From: Streptomyces sp. NBC_00250
Lineage (GTDB): Bacteria > Actinomycetota > Actinomycetes > Streptomycetales > Streptomycetaceae
Direction of reading: 5' to 3'
Length of the DNA stretch: 64,000 nucleotides
NCBI RefSeq assembly: GCF_036192275.1
Contig: NZ_CP108088.1
Span: forward strand, 5,271,501 to 5,335,500
In this document: positions 48,544 through 55,470 of the stretch, one piece after another
How the letters are laid out: each line of letters starts with the position of its first letter
Numbering within the stretch: the stretch's first letter is position 1
The notes under the pieces: generated by a model
What the model saw: only the letters and a program-made list of their open reading frames with translations
Told to the model about the DNA's origin: nothing
Database searches by the model: none
Program-made: the position numbers and the translations under genes

Positions 48544-48558
48544 TCATGTCTATGAACT
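48543..48558. promoter_or_regulatory. GTTCAT-N4-ATGAAC palindrome
   Basis: Perfect six-base arms abut the end of the preceding inverted repeat. The GTTCA arm matches that of the palindrome at 48451-48463, suggesting one regulator with two sites about 95 bases apart. Confidence 0.5.
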
Positions 48559-48592
48559 TGTCTCGGGTGGATTCAGGGGGCCCCGCTGGGCC

Positions 48593-49375
48593 TCATCGCA
48601 TCAGCTCACCCGCGTTGACCAGCAGCGACTGTCCCGTGATCGCCCGCGCCCGGTCCGAGGCGAGGAAGGCCGCCGCCTCCGCCACGTCCCCGTCCGTCGC
48701 CAGCTCCGGCAGCGCCATCCGCTCGGTGAGCCGAGCGAGCACCTCCGCCTCCGGGACCTTCTCGGTGTGCGCGGTGAACTGGACGAAGGCCTGCACCGGC
48801 GGACCCCACATCCAGCCGGGCAGCACGGTGTTGACCCGGATGCGGTGCGGTCCGAGCTCGCGCGCGAGGGAGTACATCGCCGAGGTCAGCGCCCCCTTCG
48901 AGGCCGCGTACGCCGCCTGCCGCACCTGCGTGGGCGCGGCCACCGCCGACTGCGTACCGATCAGGACCACCGAACCCCCGCGCTCCTTGAGCGCCGGCAG
49001 GCAGGCGCGGGTCATGCGGAGGGTCCCGAGCAGATTGACGTCGAGCACCCCCTGCCAGGTCGCGAAGTCGGCGTCTTCGAGGCCGCCGAAGCAGGAGTCC
49101 CAGGCGGCGACGTGGACCACCGCGTCGATCCCGCCGAAGCGCTCGGTCGCGAGGCCGGCGAGGGCCTCGCACTGCTCCTCGTCGGTGATGTCGGTGGCCC
49201 GGTAGGCGGTACGGCGCCCCTCCGGGTCGATCGCGGCGGCGGACTTGGCGAGGTTGGCCTCGGTGCGGGCCCCGAGGACCGCGTTGCCCCCGTCCCGTAC
49301 GACCGTCTCGGCGATGCGGTGGCCGAGCCCGGCGCCGACACCCGACACCACGACCGTCTTCCCCTGGAGCAGCAT
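48593..49375 (-). CDS. SDR family oxidoreductase 2
   Basis: A 260-residue short-chain dehydrogenase. Seen: VVVSGVGAGLGHRIAETVV (cofactor loop GxxxGxG), VVHVAAW instead of the usual NNAG, catalytic S in GSVVLIGTQSA, and Y-x3-K in AAYAASKGAL, followed by RVNTVLPGWMWGP. The VAA variant of NNAG is unusual but occurs in related enzymes. ATG 49375 follows GAGAGGGG. It is divergent from an unknown-protein gene with operator copy 10 (49405-49419) between, so it is likely part of the inferred regulon. Confidence 0.9.
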   Translation of the reverse strand: MLLQGKTVVVSGVGAGLGHRIAETVVRDGGNAVLGARTEANLAKSAAAIDPEGRRTAYRATDITDEEQCEALAGLATERFGGIDAVVHVAAWDSCFGGLEDADFATWQGVLDVNLLGTLRMTRACLPALKERGGSVVLIGTQSAVAAPTQVRQAAYAASKGALTSAMYSLARELGPHRIRVNTVLPGWMWGPPVQAFVQFTAHTEKVPEAEVLARLTERMALPELATDGDVAEAAAFLASDRARAITGQSLLVNAGELMR

Positions 49376-49404
49376 CCGGACCCCTCTCAAGCCTGGCCAA
49401 CTAT

Positions 49405-49419
49405 CTGACGGTCCGTCAG
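49405..49419. promoter_or_regulatory. CTGACG-N3-CGTCAG operator, copy 10
   Basis: CTGACGGTCCGTCAG: a perfect 15-base palindrome, including the two flanking positions next to the centre. It lies 29 bases ahead of the SDR (minus strand) and 50 bases ahead of the gene at 49470 (plus strand). Confidence 0.8.
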
Positions 49420-49469
49420 AGTGGTCGTCAGGGTAGGTCCCTGTCACCGACTTGGGAAGAGGTACGAGA

Positions 49470-50315
49470 GTGAGCGAGGAGACCCGCAGCGAGACGTACG
49501 CGGAGCTGGCGTCCGTCGGCCCGTACGGGGTGCGGCCCGGCCATGCGCTGATCACCATGGTCGAGCCGCACCCGGGCCACGAGTACGCGTACAACCGCTG
49601 GTACGAGGACGACCACTACTACGCCGGCGCCATGGCCATGCCCTGGATGTACGCGGGCCGCCGCTGGGTCGCCACCCGCGAACTCCAGGACCTGCGCGTC
49701 CCGGAGAAGTCCGCCGTCGCCCGGCCCGTCACCGCGGGCTGCTACCTCTCCACGTACTGGATCACCGAGGGCCGCTACGACGACCACATGAAGTGGACCG
49801 TCGGCATCAACAAGCGCCTCAACCGCGACGCCCGCGTCCACCAGGAACGGACCCACGTCTTCACCGCGTTCCAGGACCACGAGGCGACCGTCTACCGCGA
49901 CGGGGCGGCCGGCCCGCGCGACTTCCACGCCCTCGACCACCCCTACGCGGGCCTGATCCTCCAGGTGATCGACTCCGAAGGCCCGGAGGAACGCGCCGAA
50001 CTCCTCGAACGACTCCGGACCCGGGATCTTCCCCGGCGCCTCGCCGGCTCACCGGCGGCGATGGTCACGCTCTTCCGCCCGACCCCGCTCCCCGGCGACC
50101 GCATGACGTACGTGAAGCAGGTCGAGGGCGTCGACACCCGGCTGACCCTGCTGTGGTTCCTGGAGCGGGACCCCAGGGAGTGCTGGACGGATCACTTCGC
50201 GGATCTGGAGACGCTGGGCGGCGCGGGAGACGGCGGTCCCGGCCGGGTGGAGCTGGTGGCGCCCTTCATCCCGACGGTGCCGGGGACGGACCGGTACGTG
50301 GACCAACTGAGGTAA
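49470..50315 (+). CDS. Conserved protein of unknown function, member of the CTGACG regulon
   Basis: A 281-residue soluble protein with two ferredoxin-like (alpha-beta barrel) halves: HALITMVEPHPGHEYAYNRWYEDDHYYAGAMAMPWMYAGRRWVATRELQ, then a linker, then FHALDHPYAGLILQVIDSEGPEERAELLERLRTRDLP, then VTLFRPTPLPGDRMTYVKQVEGVDTRLTLLWFLERDPRECW. It resembles EthD-like or stress-responsive barrel proteins, which bind hydrophobic intermediates, but the family is not recognised with certainty. GTG 49470 with AGAGG eight bases upstream; a start at 49452 would also be possible. It shares operator copy 10 with the divergent SDR, so it probably belongs to the same degradation pathway. Confidence 0.75.
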   Translation: MSEETRSETYAELASVGPYGVRPGHALITMVEPHPGHEYAYNRWYEDDHYYAGAMAMPWMYAGRRWVATRELQDLRVPEKSAVARPVTAGCYLSTYWITEGRYDDHMKWTVGINKRLNRDARVHQERTHVFTAFQDHEATVYRDGAAGPRDFHALDHPYAGLILQVIDSEGPEERAELLERLRTRDLPRRLAGSPAAMVTLFRPTPLPGDRMTYVKQVEGVDTRLTLLWFLERDPRECWTDHFADLETLGGAGDGGPGRVELVAPFIPTVPGTDRYVDQLR

Positions 50316-50390
50316 CCGGTCGGCCGAATCCGGTAGGTCGTTTCCGGTCGGCCGAATCAGGTAGGCCGTTTCCGGTCGGCCGAATCCGGG
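50316..50390. repeat. 28-base tandem repeat after the unknown-protein gene
   Basis: The unit starting CCGGTCGGCCGAATC occurs at 50316, 50344 and 50372, the first two full copies of 28 bases and the third truncated. It begins one base after the stop codon of the gene ending at 50315. Confidence 0.7.
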
Positions 50391-50398
50391 AAAAGGCC

Positions 50399-50439
50399 GA
50401 GCCCCCTCGGCCAGGACGGCGGACCGGTCGAGAGGGCTC
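50399..50439 (+). terminator. Terminator-like hairpin downstream of the unknown-protein gene
   Basis: GAGCCCCCTC (50399-50408) and GAGAGGGCTC (50430-50439) pair with one mismatch, followed by TTTCG. It lies beyond the 28-base repeats and close to the convergent DUF397 gene. Confidence 0.55.
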
Positions 50440-50477
50440 TTTCGTACTGCTGGTGGTGACGGCTTGAGCAGCGGGGC

Positions 50478-50678
50478 TCAGAGAGCCCCGTTGCTCACCT
50501 CGCCGACGAAGGCGTTCCACGATCCCGGTCCGAAAGAAAGGGAGGGACCCTCGGGGGCCTTGGAGTCCCGCACCGCGATCGCGGCCACGAGGGGGGACTT
50601 CACTTCGACGCAGGCCCCGTTCCCTCCGGAGTACGAGGACTTCGTCCAGGTGTCGGTGCCACCCTGAATAATCGCCAT
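50478..50678 (-). CDS. DUF397 protein, probable Scr2-like partner of the XRE regulator
   Basis: A 66-residue DUF397 protein with the family blocks TWTKSSYSGGNGACVEVKSP and VAIRDSK-like AVRDSKAPEGPSLSFGPGSWNAFV. DUF397 proteins pair with XRE-family regulators; in S. coelicolor the pair Scr1/Scr2 (SCO4441/SCO4442, from memory) positively controls antibiotic production. Here the XRE gene lies directly upstream in the same direction with a 200-base gap, and the flanking carboxypeptidase gene order is similar to that locus. ATG 50678 has GGAG about nine bases upstream. Whether it is the exact Scr2 ortholog cannot be settled without comparing the many paralog pairs in Streptomyces. Confidence 0.85.
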   Translation of the reverse strand: MAIIQGGTDTWTKSSYSGGNGACVEVKSPLVAAIAVRDSKAPEGPSLSFGPGSWNAFVGEVSNGAL

Positions 50679-50746
50679 GCTGCTCAGCTCCGGTTCTGCC
50701 AGTGGATGTCGCGCCAACGTTCTTGCCGGCGTGATCGACGCTACTT

Positions 50747-50771
50747 GCTGGTCCCGCCCGGCGGGACCAGC
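50747..50771. promoter_or_regulatory. 12-base-arm palindrome between XRE and DUF397 genes
   Basis: GCTGGTCCCGCC and GGCGGGACCAGC surround a single C, a perfect 25-base palindrome 69 bases upstream of the DUF397 start and 108 bases after the XRE stop. It could end the XRE transcript or serve as the operator of the DUF397 gene. Confidence 0.55.
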
Positions 50772-50878
50772 GTTCACACGTCCGAGTGGCATATTCCAAC
50801 TGAGCTTCCGTGGGAGCGAGTACGCGGTGTACCGTACCCGCCCCGCTGTTTTCGGGCCGGCGCGAGAGGCCGTTCGGC

Positions 50879-51739
50879 TCAGCCCCTGGCGTGCTTCTTC
50901 ACCATCTCCGAGATGAAGTCGCGGGTCTGCTCGACGTTCAGCGCCTGTGCCCTGAGGTGCTCGTACATGACGCTGTACTTGCCGACGTCCTGCGCCTTCT
51001 CCAGGTACAGATCGCTCGTCACGCCCTCGATGTAGACGACGCTGGAGTCGGACGTGTCCGGGAACTCCAGGATCGAGTACTGGCCGCTGATCCCCGGATG
51101 CGCACCCATCTCGAACGGGATCACCTGCACGGTCACGTGCGGCAGGTGCGACTGCTCGATGAGGTGCTCCAGCTGCTCCACCATCAGCTGCCTGCTGCCG
51201 ACGATCCGGTGCAGCGCACCCTCGTCGATGACCGCCCACAGCCGCAGCGGACGCTCCTCGTCCCGGATCCGCTCCTGGCGGCGGGTACGGACCGTGACCC
51301 GCTTCTCGATGTCCGCGGGCGCCGACTCCGGCAGCGCGCCGGAGATCACGGCCTCCGCGTACGCGTGCGTCTGGAGCAGACCCGGGATGATCTGCGGCTC
51401 GTACATCCGCAGACTCTCCGCGTCCGTCTCCAGACCGATGTAGACGCTGTACGGGATGTCGCCGAAGGCGTGCCACCAGCCCTGCTGGCGCGAGTCCTTG
51501 GCCATCTGCATGAGCGAGTCGACCATGCGCTCGTCCTCGACCTCGTACACGCCGCACAGATCGCGCACATCGCGCTGACTGATGGAGCGACGGCCGTTCT
51601 CCAGCCGGCTGATCTTGGACTGGGAGACGAGGAGACGCTCGGCCACCTGCTCGGCCGTCATGTTCTTCGCTTCCCGGAGCTTGCGCAGCTCCTGGCCCAA
51701 TCGGCGTCGCCTGACGGTGGGGTTGACGTTGGACGCCAC
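50879..51739 (-). CDS. XRE-family regulator with DUF5753, probable Scr1-like
   Basis: A 286-residue DNA-binding protein. An N-terminal XRE helix-turn-helix (residues about 13-65: GQELRKLREAKNMTAEQVAERLLVSQSKISRLENGRRSISQRDVRDLCGVY) is followed by a DUF5753 sensor/interaction domain with IGLETDAESLRMYEPQIIPGLLQTHAYAEAVI and VTVQVIPFEMGAHPGISGQYSILEFP. It forms the XRE-DUF397 pair with the gene downstream; see that entry for the Scr1/Scr2 similarity. ATG 51739 is consistent with the family N-terminus, and a GGAGGTGCAG ribosome binding site lies about five bases upstream. Likely acts as an activator with small acidic partner proteins. Confidence 0.9.
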   Translation of the reverse strand: MASNVNPTVRRRRLGQELRKLREAKNMTAEQVAERLLVSQSKISRLENGRRSISQRDVRDLCGVYEVEDERMVDSLMQMAKDSRQQGWWHAFGDIPYSVYIGLETDAESLRMYEPQIIPGLLQTHAYAEAVISGALPESAPADIEKRVTVRTRRQERIRDEERPLRLWAVIDEGALHRIVGSRQLMVEQLEHLIEQSHLPHVTVQVIPFEMGAHPGISGQYSILEFPDTSDSSVVYIEGVTSDLYLEKAQDVGKYSVMYEHLRAQALNVEQTRDFISEMVKKHARG

Positions 51740-52006
51740 GGAAACTGCACCTCCGGCTGTCTGCTGCGTAGCTGTGAGTATCTACCGCTTGGCAGACTGC
51801 CACCAAAGCCCAGGTGTGCGCTGGAAAACGACCACAACGTCTGCGCCGGGGAACGACCGTGCCCCGTCATGGCGCCCGCCGGGAACGCCGGTGAAGCCCG
51901 GTGCGCCGGGAAAGAGGGGAACGCCGTACGTGTGCGGGGCGGCCGTCCAGACCGCCCCGCACACCTGTGCGGCTCCCGGGTTGGTTCCTTGGTACGTGCG
52001 GAGTGC
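51740..52006. other. Upstream region of the XRE gene
   Basis: 267 bases between the XRE start and the GPP34 stop, both genes on the minus strand. It must hold the XRE promoter; no clear -10/-35 pair, repeats or RNA gene could be assigned. Confidence 0.3.
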
Positions 52007-52705
52007 TCAGTGCGCCGCCGCGCGGGCCATGTTGCCGCGAGGCTGCGCCGGGACACCCGCGGCGCTCCGACGCGGCTGTGCCGCCGCGCCGTTCTGGACG
52101 TCCATCACGGCGTGCGCCACGAGTCCGCCCATCGGGTCGTGCCGGATCAGATCGCGCAGCCGGGACCGCGACGACCGTCCTTCGTTGCCGGGGTAGAGGT
52201 GCTTCCCGAGACCGACCGCGTGGGCCAGCGCGGCAAGCGCCGCGGTCCGCGGGTCCGGCGGTACGCCGGTGCGGATCGCACTGTCCAGCCGGGAACGGAT
52301 CTCCCGACTGATCGCCGTGTCCGTCGCCTGGTAGCGAGTCGTCGGCAACACCCCGCACATCTGGGTCTCCACGGCATGCACCATGCCGCATCGCTCCAGA
52401 TGCGAGAGATACGTCTGACGGAGCCCCAGCCGGGGCCCGCCGATCCAGTGGACGGCCCGAACCGGGCTGCCGCGCCTGCGCAGCAGCTCCAGTGCGGAGT
52501 CCAGTGTCGGATCTCCGGTCGGCCGTGGCATCACCACGGCGATACGATCCCCGTCAGGGGCTATCCGGCCTGCCAGCGCCAGCTCCACTAGCTGTGCTCC
52601 GGCCAGACCGAGGTCGAGCGACTGCGGCTGCGCTGTGGTACCCGTGGTCGGGTCCAGAGCGAGCAGTAGAAGCTCTTCCGGAATGGTTCTGCGGCTCCTG
52701 CCCAT
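52007..52705 (-). CDS. GPP34 (Golgi phosphoprotein 3-like) family protein
   Basis: A 232-residue helical protein of the GPP34 family, found in many actinobacteria. Family blocks: IPEELLLLALDPTTGTTAQPQSLDLGLAGAQLVELALAGRIAPDGDRI, then DPTLDSALELLRRRGSPVRAVHWIGG, LGLRQTYLSHLERCGMVHAVE, and TALAALAHAVGLGKHLYPGNEG. Eukaryotic relatives bind phosphoinositides at the Golgi; the bacterial role is unknown, possibly at the membrane or in development. ATG 52705 was chosen as the first start ahead of the family domain, though its ribosome binding site is weak. The gene lies upstream of the XRE/DUF397 pair in the same direction and diverges from the carboxypeptidase gene. Confidence 0.88.
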   Translation of the reverse strand: MGRSRRTIPEELLLLALDPTTGTTAQPQSLDLGLAGAQLVELALAGRIAPDGDRIAVVMPRPTGDPTLDSALELLRRRGSPVRAVHWIGGPRLGLRQTYLSHLERCGMVHAVETQMCGVLPTTRYQATDTAISREIRSRLDSAIRTGVPPDPRTAALAALAHAVGLGKHLYPGNEGRSSRSRLRDLIRHDPMGGLVAHAVMDVQNGAAAQPRRSAAGVPAQPRGNMARAAAH

Positions 52706-52900
52706 CCATGCCTCCCCGCGTGGATGAATGACAGGGTGACCCCTCTCACATTCATCTGTCGAGAGTGCCTGGGTGGTTCATCCGGGAACCAGTAGGTATG
52801 TCGTTCTCGTCTAGCACGGGGGCCAAGGGGTTCACACAGGACACTGGTACACGGACCGGTACATGGTCCGTACGTACGCACGACGCATGGAGGAGGCACG

Positions 52901-55342
52901 GTGGCGGGCGAGTCCCCCGACAAGGCGGAGCAGCAGGGGTCGTCTCAGGAGACGACGGCCTCGGGCGGCGGCGGCCGGGATCCGCGGCTTTCCGTACTCC
53001 GTGAGTCAGACGCCTCGTCGTCGGCTCCGGTTTCTTCGTCTTCGTCTTCGTCTTCGTCTTCGCGTTCGGCCTCGTCCACGTCCTCGGAGGCGTCGTCCCC
53101 GGCGTCGTCGGTTCAGGTGGACCAGCCGACGGCCGTCTTCAAGACCCTCGCGCCCCGGACCCCGGAGGACGACGCGCCGTCGGCCGCTACGGAGCCGGAG
53201 ACGGACGCGGAGTCGGAGCAGGGGTCGGAGACGGCTCCCGAGCCCGAGAGCGACCGTCTGAAGGCCGCGGTGGCGGCCTGGGTGGCGACGGCGGAGGAGC
53301 CGGAGGCGGAGGACGAGTCCGAGGAGTCCGAGGAGCTCGACGAGCCCGACGAGGGCGATTCGGAGCCGGACGAGTCCGTCGAGGACGAGCCCGCGGATGA
53401 GCCGGAGGACGACGAGCCCGAGGACGAGGCGGACGACGAGGCGGATGAGGAACCTGCCGAGGACTCCTTGACGGACTCCGCGGAGGCCCCTACGGATTCC
53501 TCCGCTGCTTCTCCTTCCTCCGATTCCTCTGATTCCTCCGCTTCCTCCGCTTCCTCCGCGGACTCCTGGTTCGCGGCGCGGAAGCCGACGGAGGCCGAGC
53601 AGCCCGCGGCCGAGACGCCTGCCCACTCCGACGCGGCCGACTCGGCCGGTGACGTCGATGCGGCCGATGCGGCCGATGAGGTCGATGACGTCGACGACGT
53701 CGAGGACGAGCCGGTCGACCAGCCGACGACGATGTTCAAGGCGGTCCGGCTGCCGGCCGCGCCCGCCGTGGACCAGCCGACCACCGCGCTGAAGCTCCCG
53801 CCGTCCCTGACCGCGGACTCCGACAGCGAGCGCACGAGCACCTTCCTGCCGCTGCGGGCGGACATCCCGGCCGAGCAGAAGGCACAGAAGGCGCAGGAGG
53901 CCCCCCGGGTCCCGAAGACGCCCGAGGCGCCGAAGCCCGCCGCGTCGGCCCCGACCCCGGCCCCCGTCCCCGTGACGACGCCGAAGCCGACGCCGGCCGC
54001 GAGGCCGGCGACCGGGCTCGTCGAGGCGGAGCGGACGCGGCAGCAGCCGCTCCCGCCGCTGCCCCCGCTCGACCTGCTTGCCGAGCTGACGAACACCCCG
54101 CCCCCGCCGCCGACCCCGCTGCGGACGACGATGCGCCGGTTGCGGATCTGGACCCCGCTGGTCCTGCTGCTCCTGATCGTGTTTGCGATCGTGCAGATGG
54201 TCCGTCCGCTGCCCGCACCCGCGTTGACGCTCTCCGCCGCGCCGACCTTCACCTTCGAGGGCGGCGAGCTGAAGCTGCCGTGGCCCACCGAGGGGCAGGG
54301 CGCCGTCGAGGTCGAGGGCGTCGGTTCCATGGGCACGTACGGGGCGCAGAAGCCGGCCCCGATCGCGAGCGTCACGAAGACGATGACGGCGTACGTGATC
54401 CTCCGCGACCACCCGCTCAAGGGGAGCCAGAAGGGCCCCGAGATCGAGATCGACGCGAAGGCCGCCGAGCAGGGCAAGGCGGAGCACGAGTCGACGGCGG
54501 CGGTCCAGCAGGGCCAGACGTACACGGAGAAGGAGCTCCTGGAGCTCCTCATGATCCCCTCCGCGAACAACGTGGCCCGGCTGCTCGCCCGCTGGGACGC
54601 CGGTTCGGAGGCCGCGTTCGTCGAGAAGATGAACGCCGCCGCGAAGGACCTGGGCATGAGCCAGTCCACGTACACCGACCCGTCGGGTCTGCTCGACAGC
54701 ACCGTGTCGACGCCGCAGGACCAGCTGAAGCTGGCGAAGGCGGTCATGCAGTACGACGTGTTCCGCGAGATCGTGAACATGCCGAACGTGACGGTGGACG
54801 GCCTTCCCGGCCGGATCGAGAACAACAACACCATCCTGCTGAAGCCGGGTGTCAACGGCATCAAGACCGGCTCGTCCACCCCGGCCGGCGGCAACCTGCT
54901 CTGGTCGGCGAACACGGTCGTGGACGGCAAGAACCGGCGCATCCTCGGCATCGTGATGGGGGCCAAGGACGCCGAGCAGCTGGGCGAGAAGCTCAAGCTG
55001 GCCATCGACAACAGCTACAAGATCATCCAGCAGGCGCAGAAGGACGTCACCTCGGCGGCCGTGGTCCGCAAGGGCCAGGTCCTCGGCTACATCGACGACG
55101 GCCTCGGCGGCCGGACGCCGGTCGTGGCCACCAAGGAGCTCAAGGCGATCGGCTGGCCGGGCCTCCGGGTGAAGCTGCAGCTGTCGGACGGCGGCAAGGT
55201 CGTCCCGCACACGGGCAAGGCGGGCGACATCGTCGGCCAGGTGTCGATCGGCACCGGCGCCGGCAAGGTCAGCTCCCCGGTCGCCCTGCAGGCGGACCTG
55301 GTGGAGCCGGGCTTCGACAAGAAGCTGACCCGCGTGGGCTGA
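52901..55342 (+). CDS. D-alanyl-D-alanine carboxypeptidase (peptidase S11) with long cytoplasmic tail
   Basis: An 813-residue membrane-anchored DD-carboxypeptidase. Residues about 1-415 are a disordered, Ser/Glu/Asp/Pro-rich cytoplasmic region containing VDQPT three times (residues 73, 272 and 290), followed by a helix at about 419-434 (LVLLLLIVFAIVQMV). The extracellular S11 domain shows active-site S490-x-x-K493 (SVTK), S554-x-N556 (SAN) and KTG at 655-657. It removes the terminal D-Ala of peptidoglycan stem peptides. GTG 52901 has GGAGGAGG six bases upstream. The gene order near an XRE/DUF397 pair and GPP34 resembles the S. coelicolor dacA (SCO4439) locus as I recall it. The N-terminal tail is much longer than in housekeeping carboxypeptidases, and its acidic repeats could be kinase targets. 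Confidence 0.93.
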   Translation: MAGESPDKAEQQGSSQETTASGGGGRDPRLSVLRESDASSSAPVSSSSSSSSSSRSASSTSSEASSPASSVQVDQPTAVFKTLAPRTPEDDAPSAATEPETDAESEQGSETAPEPESDRLKAAVAAWVATAEEPEAEDESEESEELDEPDEGDSEPDESVEDEPADEPEDDEPEDEADDEADEEPAEDSLTDSAEAPTDSSAASPSSDSSDSSASSASSADSWFAARKPTEAEQPAAETPAHSDAADSAGDVDAADAADEVDDVDDVEDEPVDQPTTMFKAVRLPAAPAVDQPTTALKLPPSLTADSDSERTSTFLPLRADIPAEQKAQKAQEAPRVPKTPEAPKPAASAPTPAPVPVTTPKPTPAARPATGLVEAERTRQQPLPPLPPLDLLAELTNTPPPPPTPLRTTMRRLRIWTPLVLLLLIVFAIVQMVRPLPAPALTLSAAPTFTFEGGELKLPWPTEGQGAVEVEGVGSMGTYGAQKPAPIASVTKTMTAYVILRDHPLKGSQKGPEIEIDAKAAEQGKAEHESTAAVQQGQTYTEKELLELLMIPSANNVARLLARWDAGSEAAFVEKMNAAAKDLGMSQSTYTDPSGLLDSTVSTPQDQLKLAKAVMQYDVFREIVNMPNVTVDGLPGRIENNNTILLKPGVNGIKTGSSTPAGGNLLWSANTVVDGKNRRILGIVMGAKDAEQLGEKLKLAIDNSYKIIQQAQKDVTSAAVVRKGQVLGYIDDGLGGRTPVVATKELKAIGWPGLRVKLQLSDGGKVVPHTGKAGDIVGQVSIGTGAGKVSSPVALQADLVEPGFDKKLTRVG
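53033..53062 (+). repeat. TCTTCG hexanucleotide tract in the carboxypeptidase gene
   Basis: Five perfect tandem copies of TCTTCG encode a Ser-Ser-repeat in the disordered tail (residues about 45-54). TCT is a rare serine codon in this genome, so the tract stands out; slippage would change length in steps of two residues without frameshift. Confidence 0.75.
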
Positions 55343-55470
55343 CGGGCCACCCGCTCGGCTGGGCTCCCCGGGTTCTCCGGGGCGCCCAGCTGTTAGCGTT
55401 TTCGGGGGGACGAGCACGACGCGTGACACACGCGAGAGAAGTGAGACGGGCAGCACGGGAAAGGGCCGCA

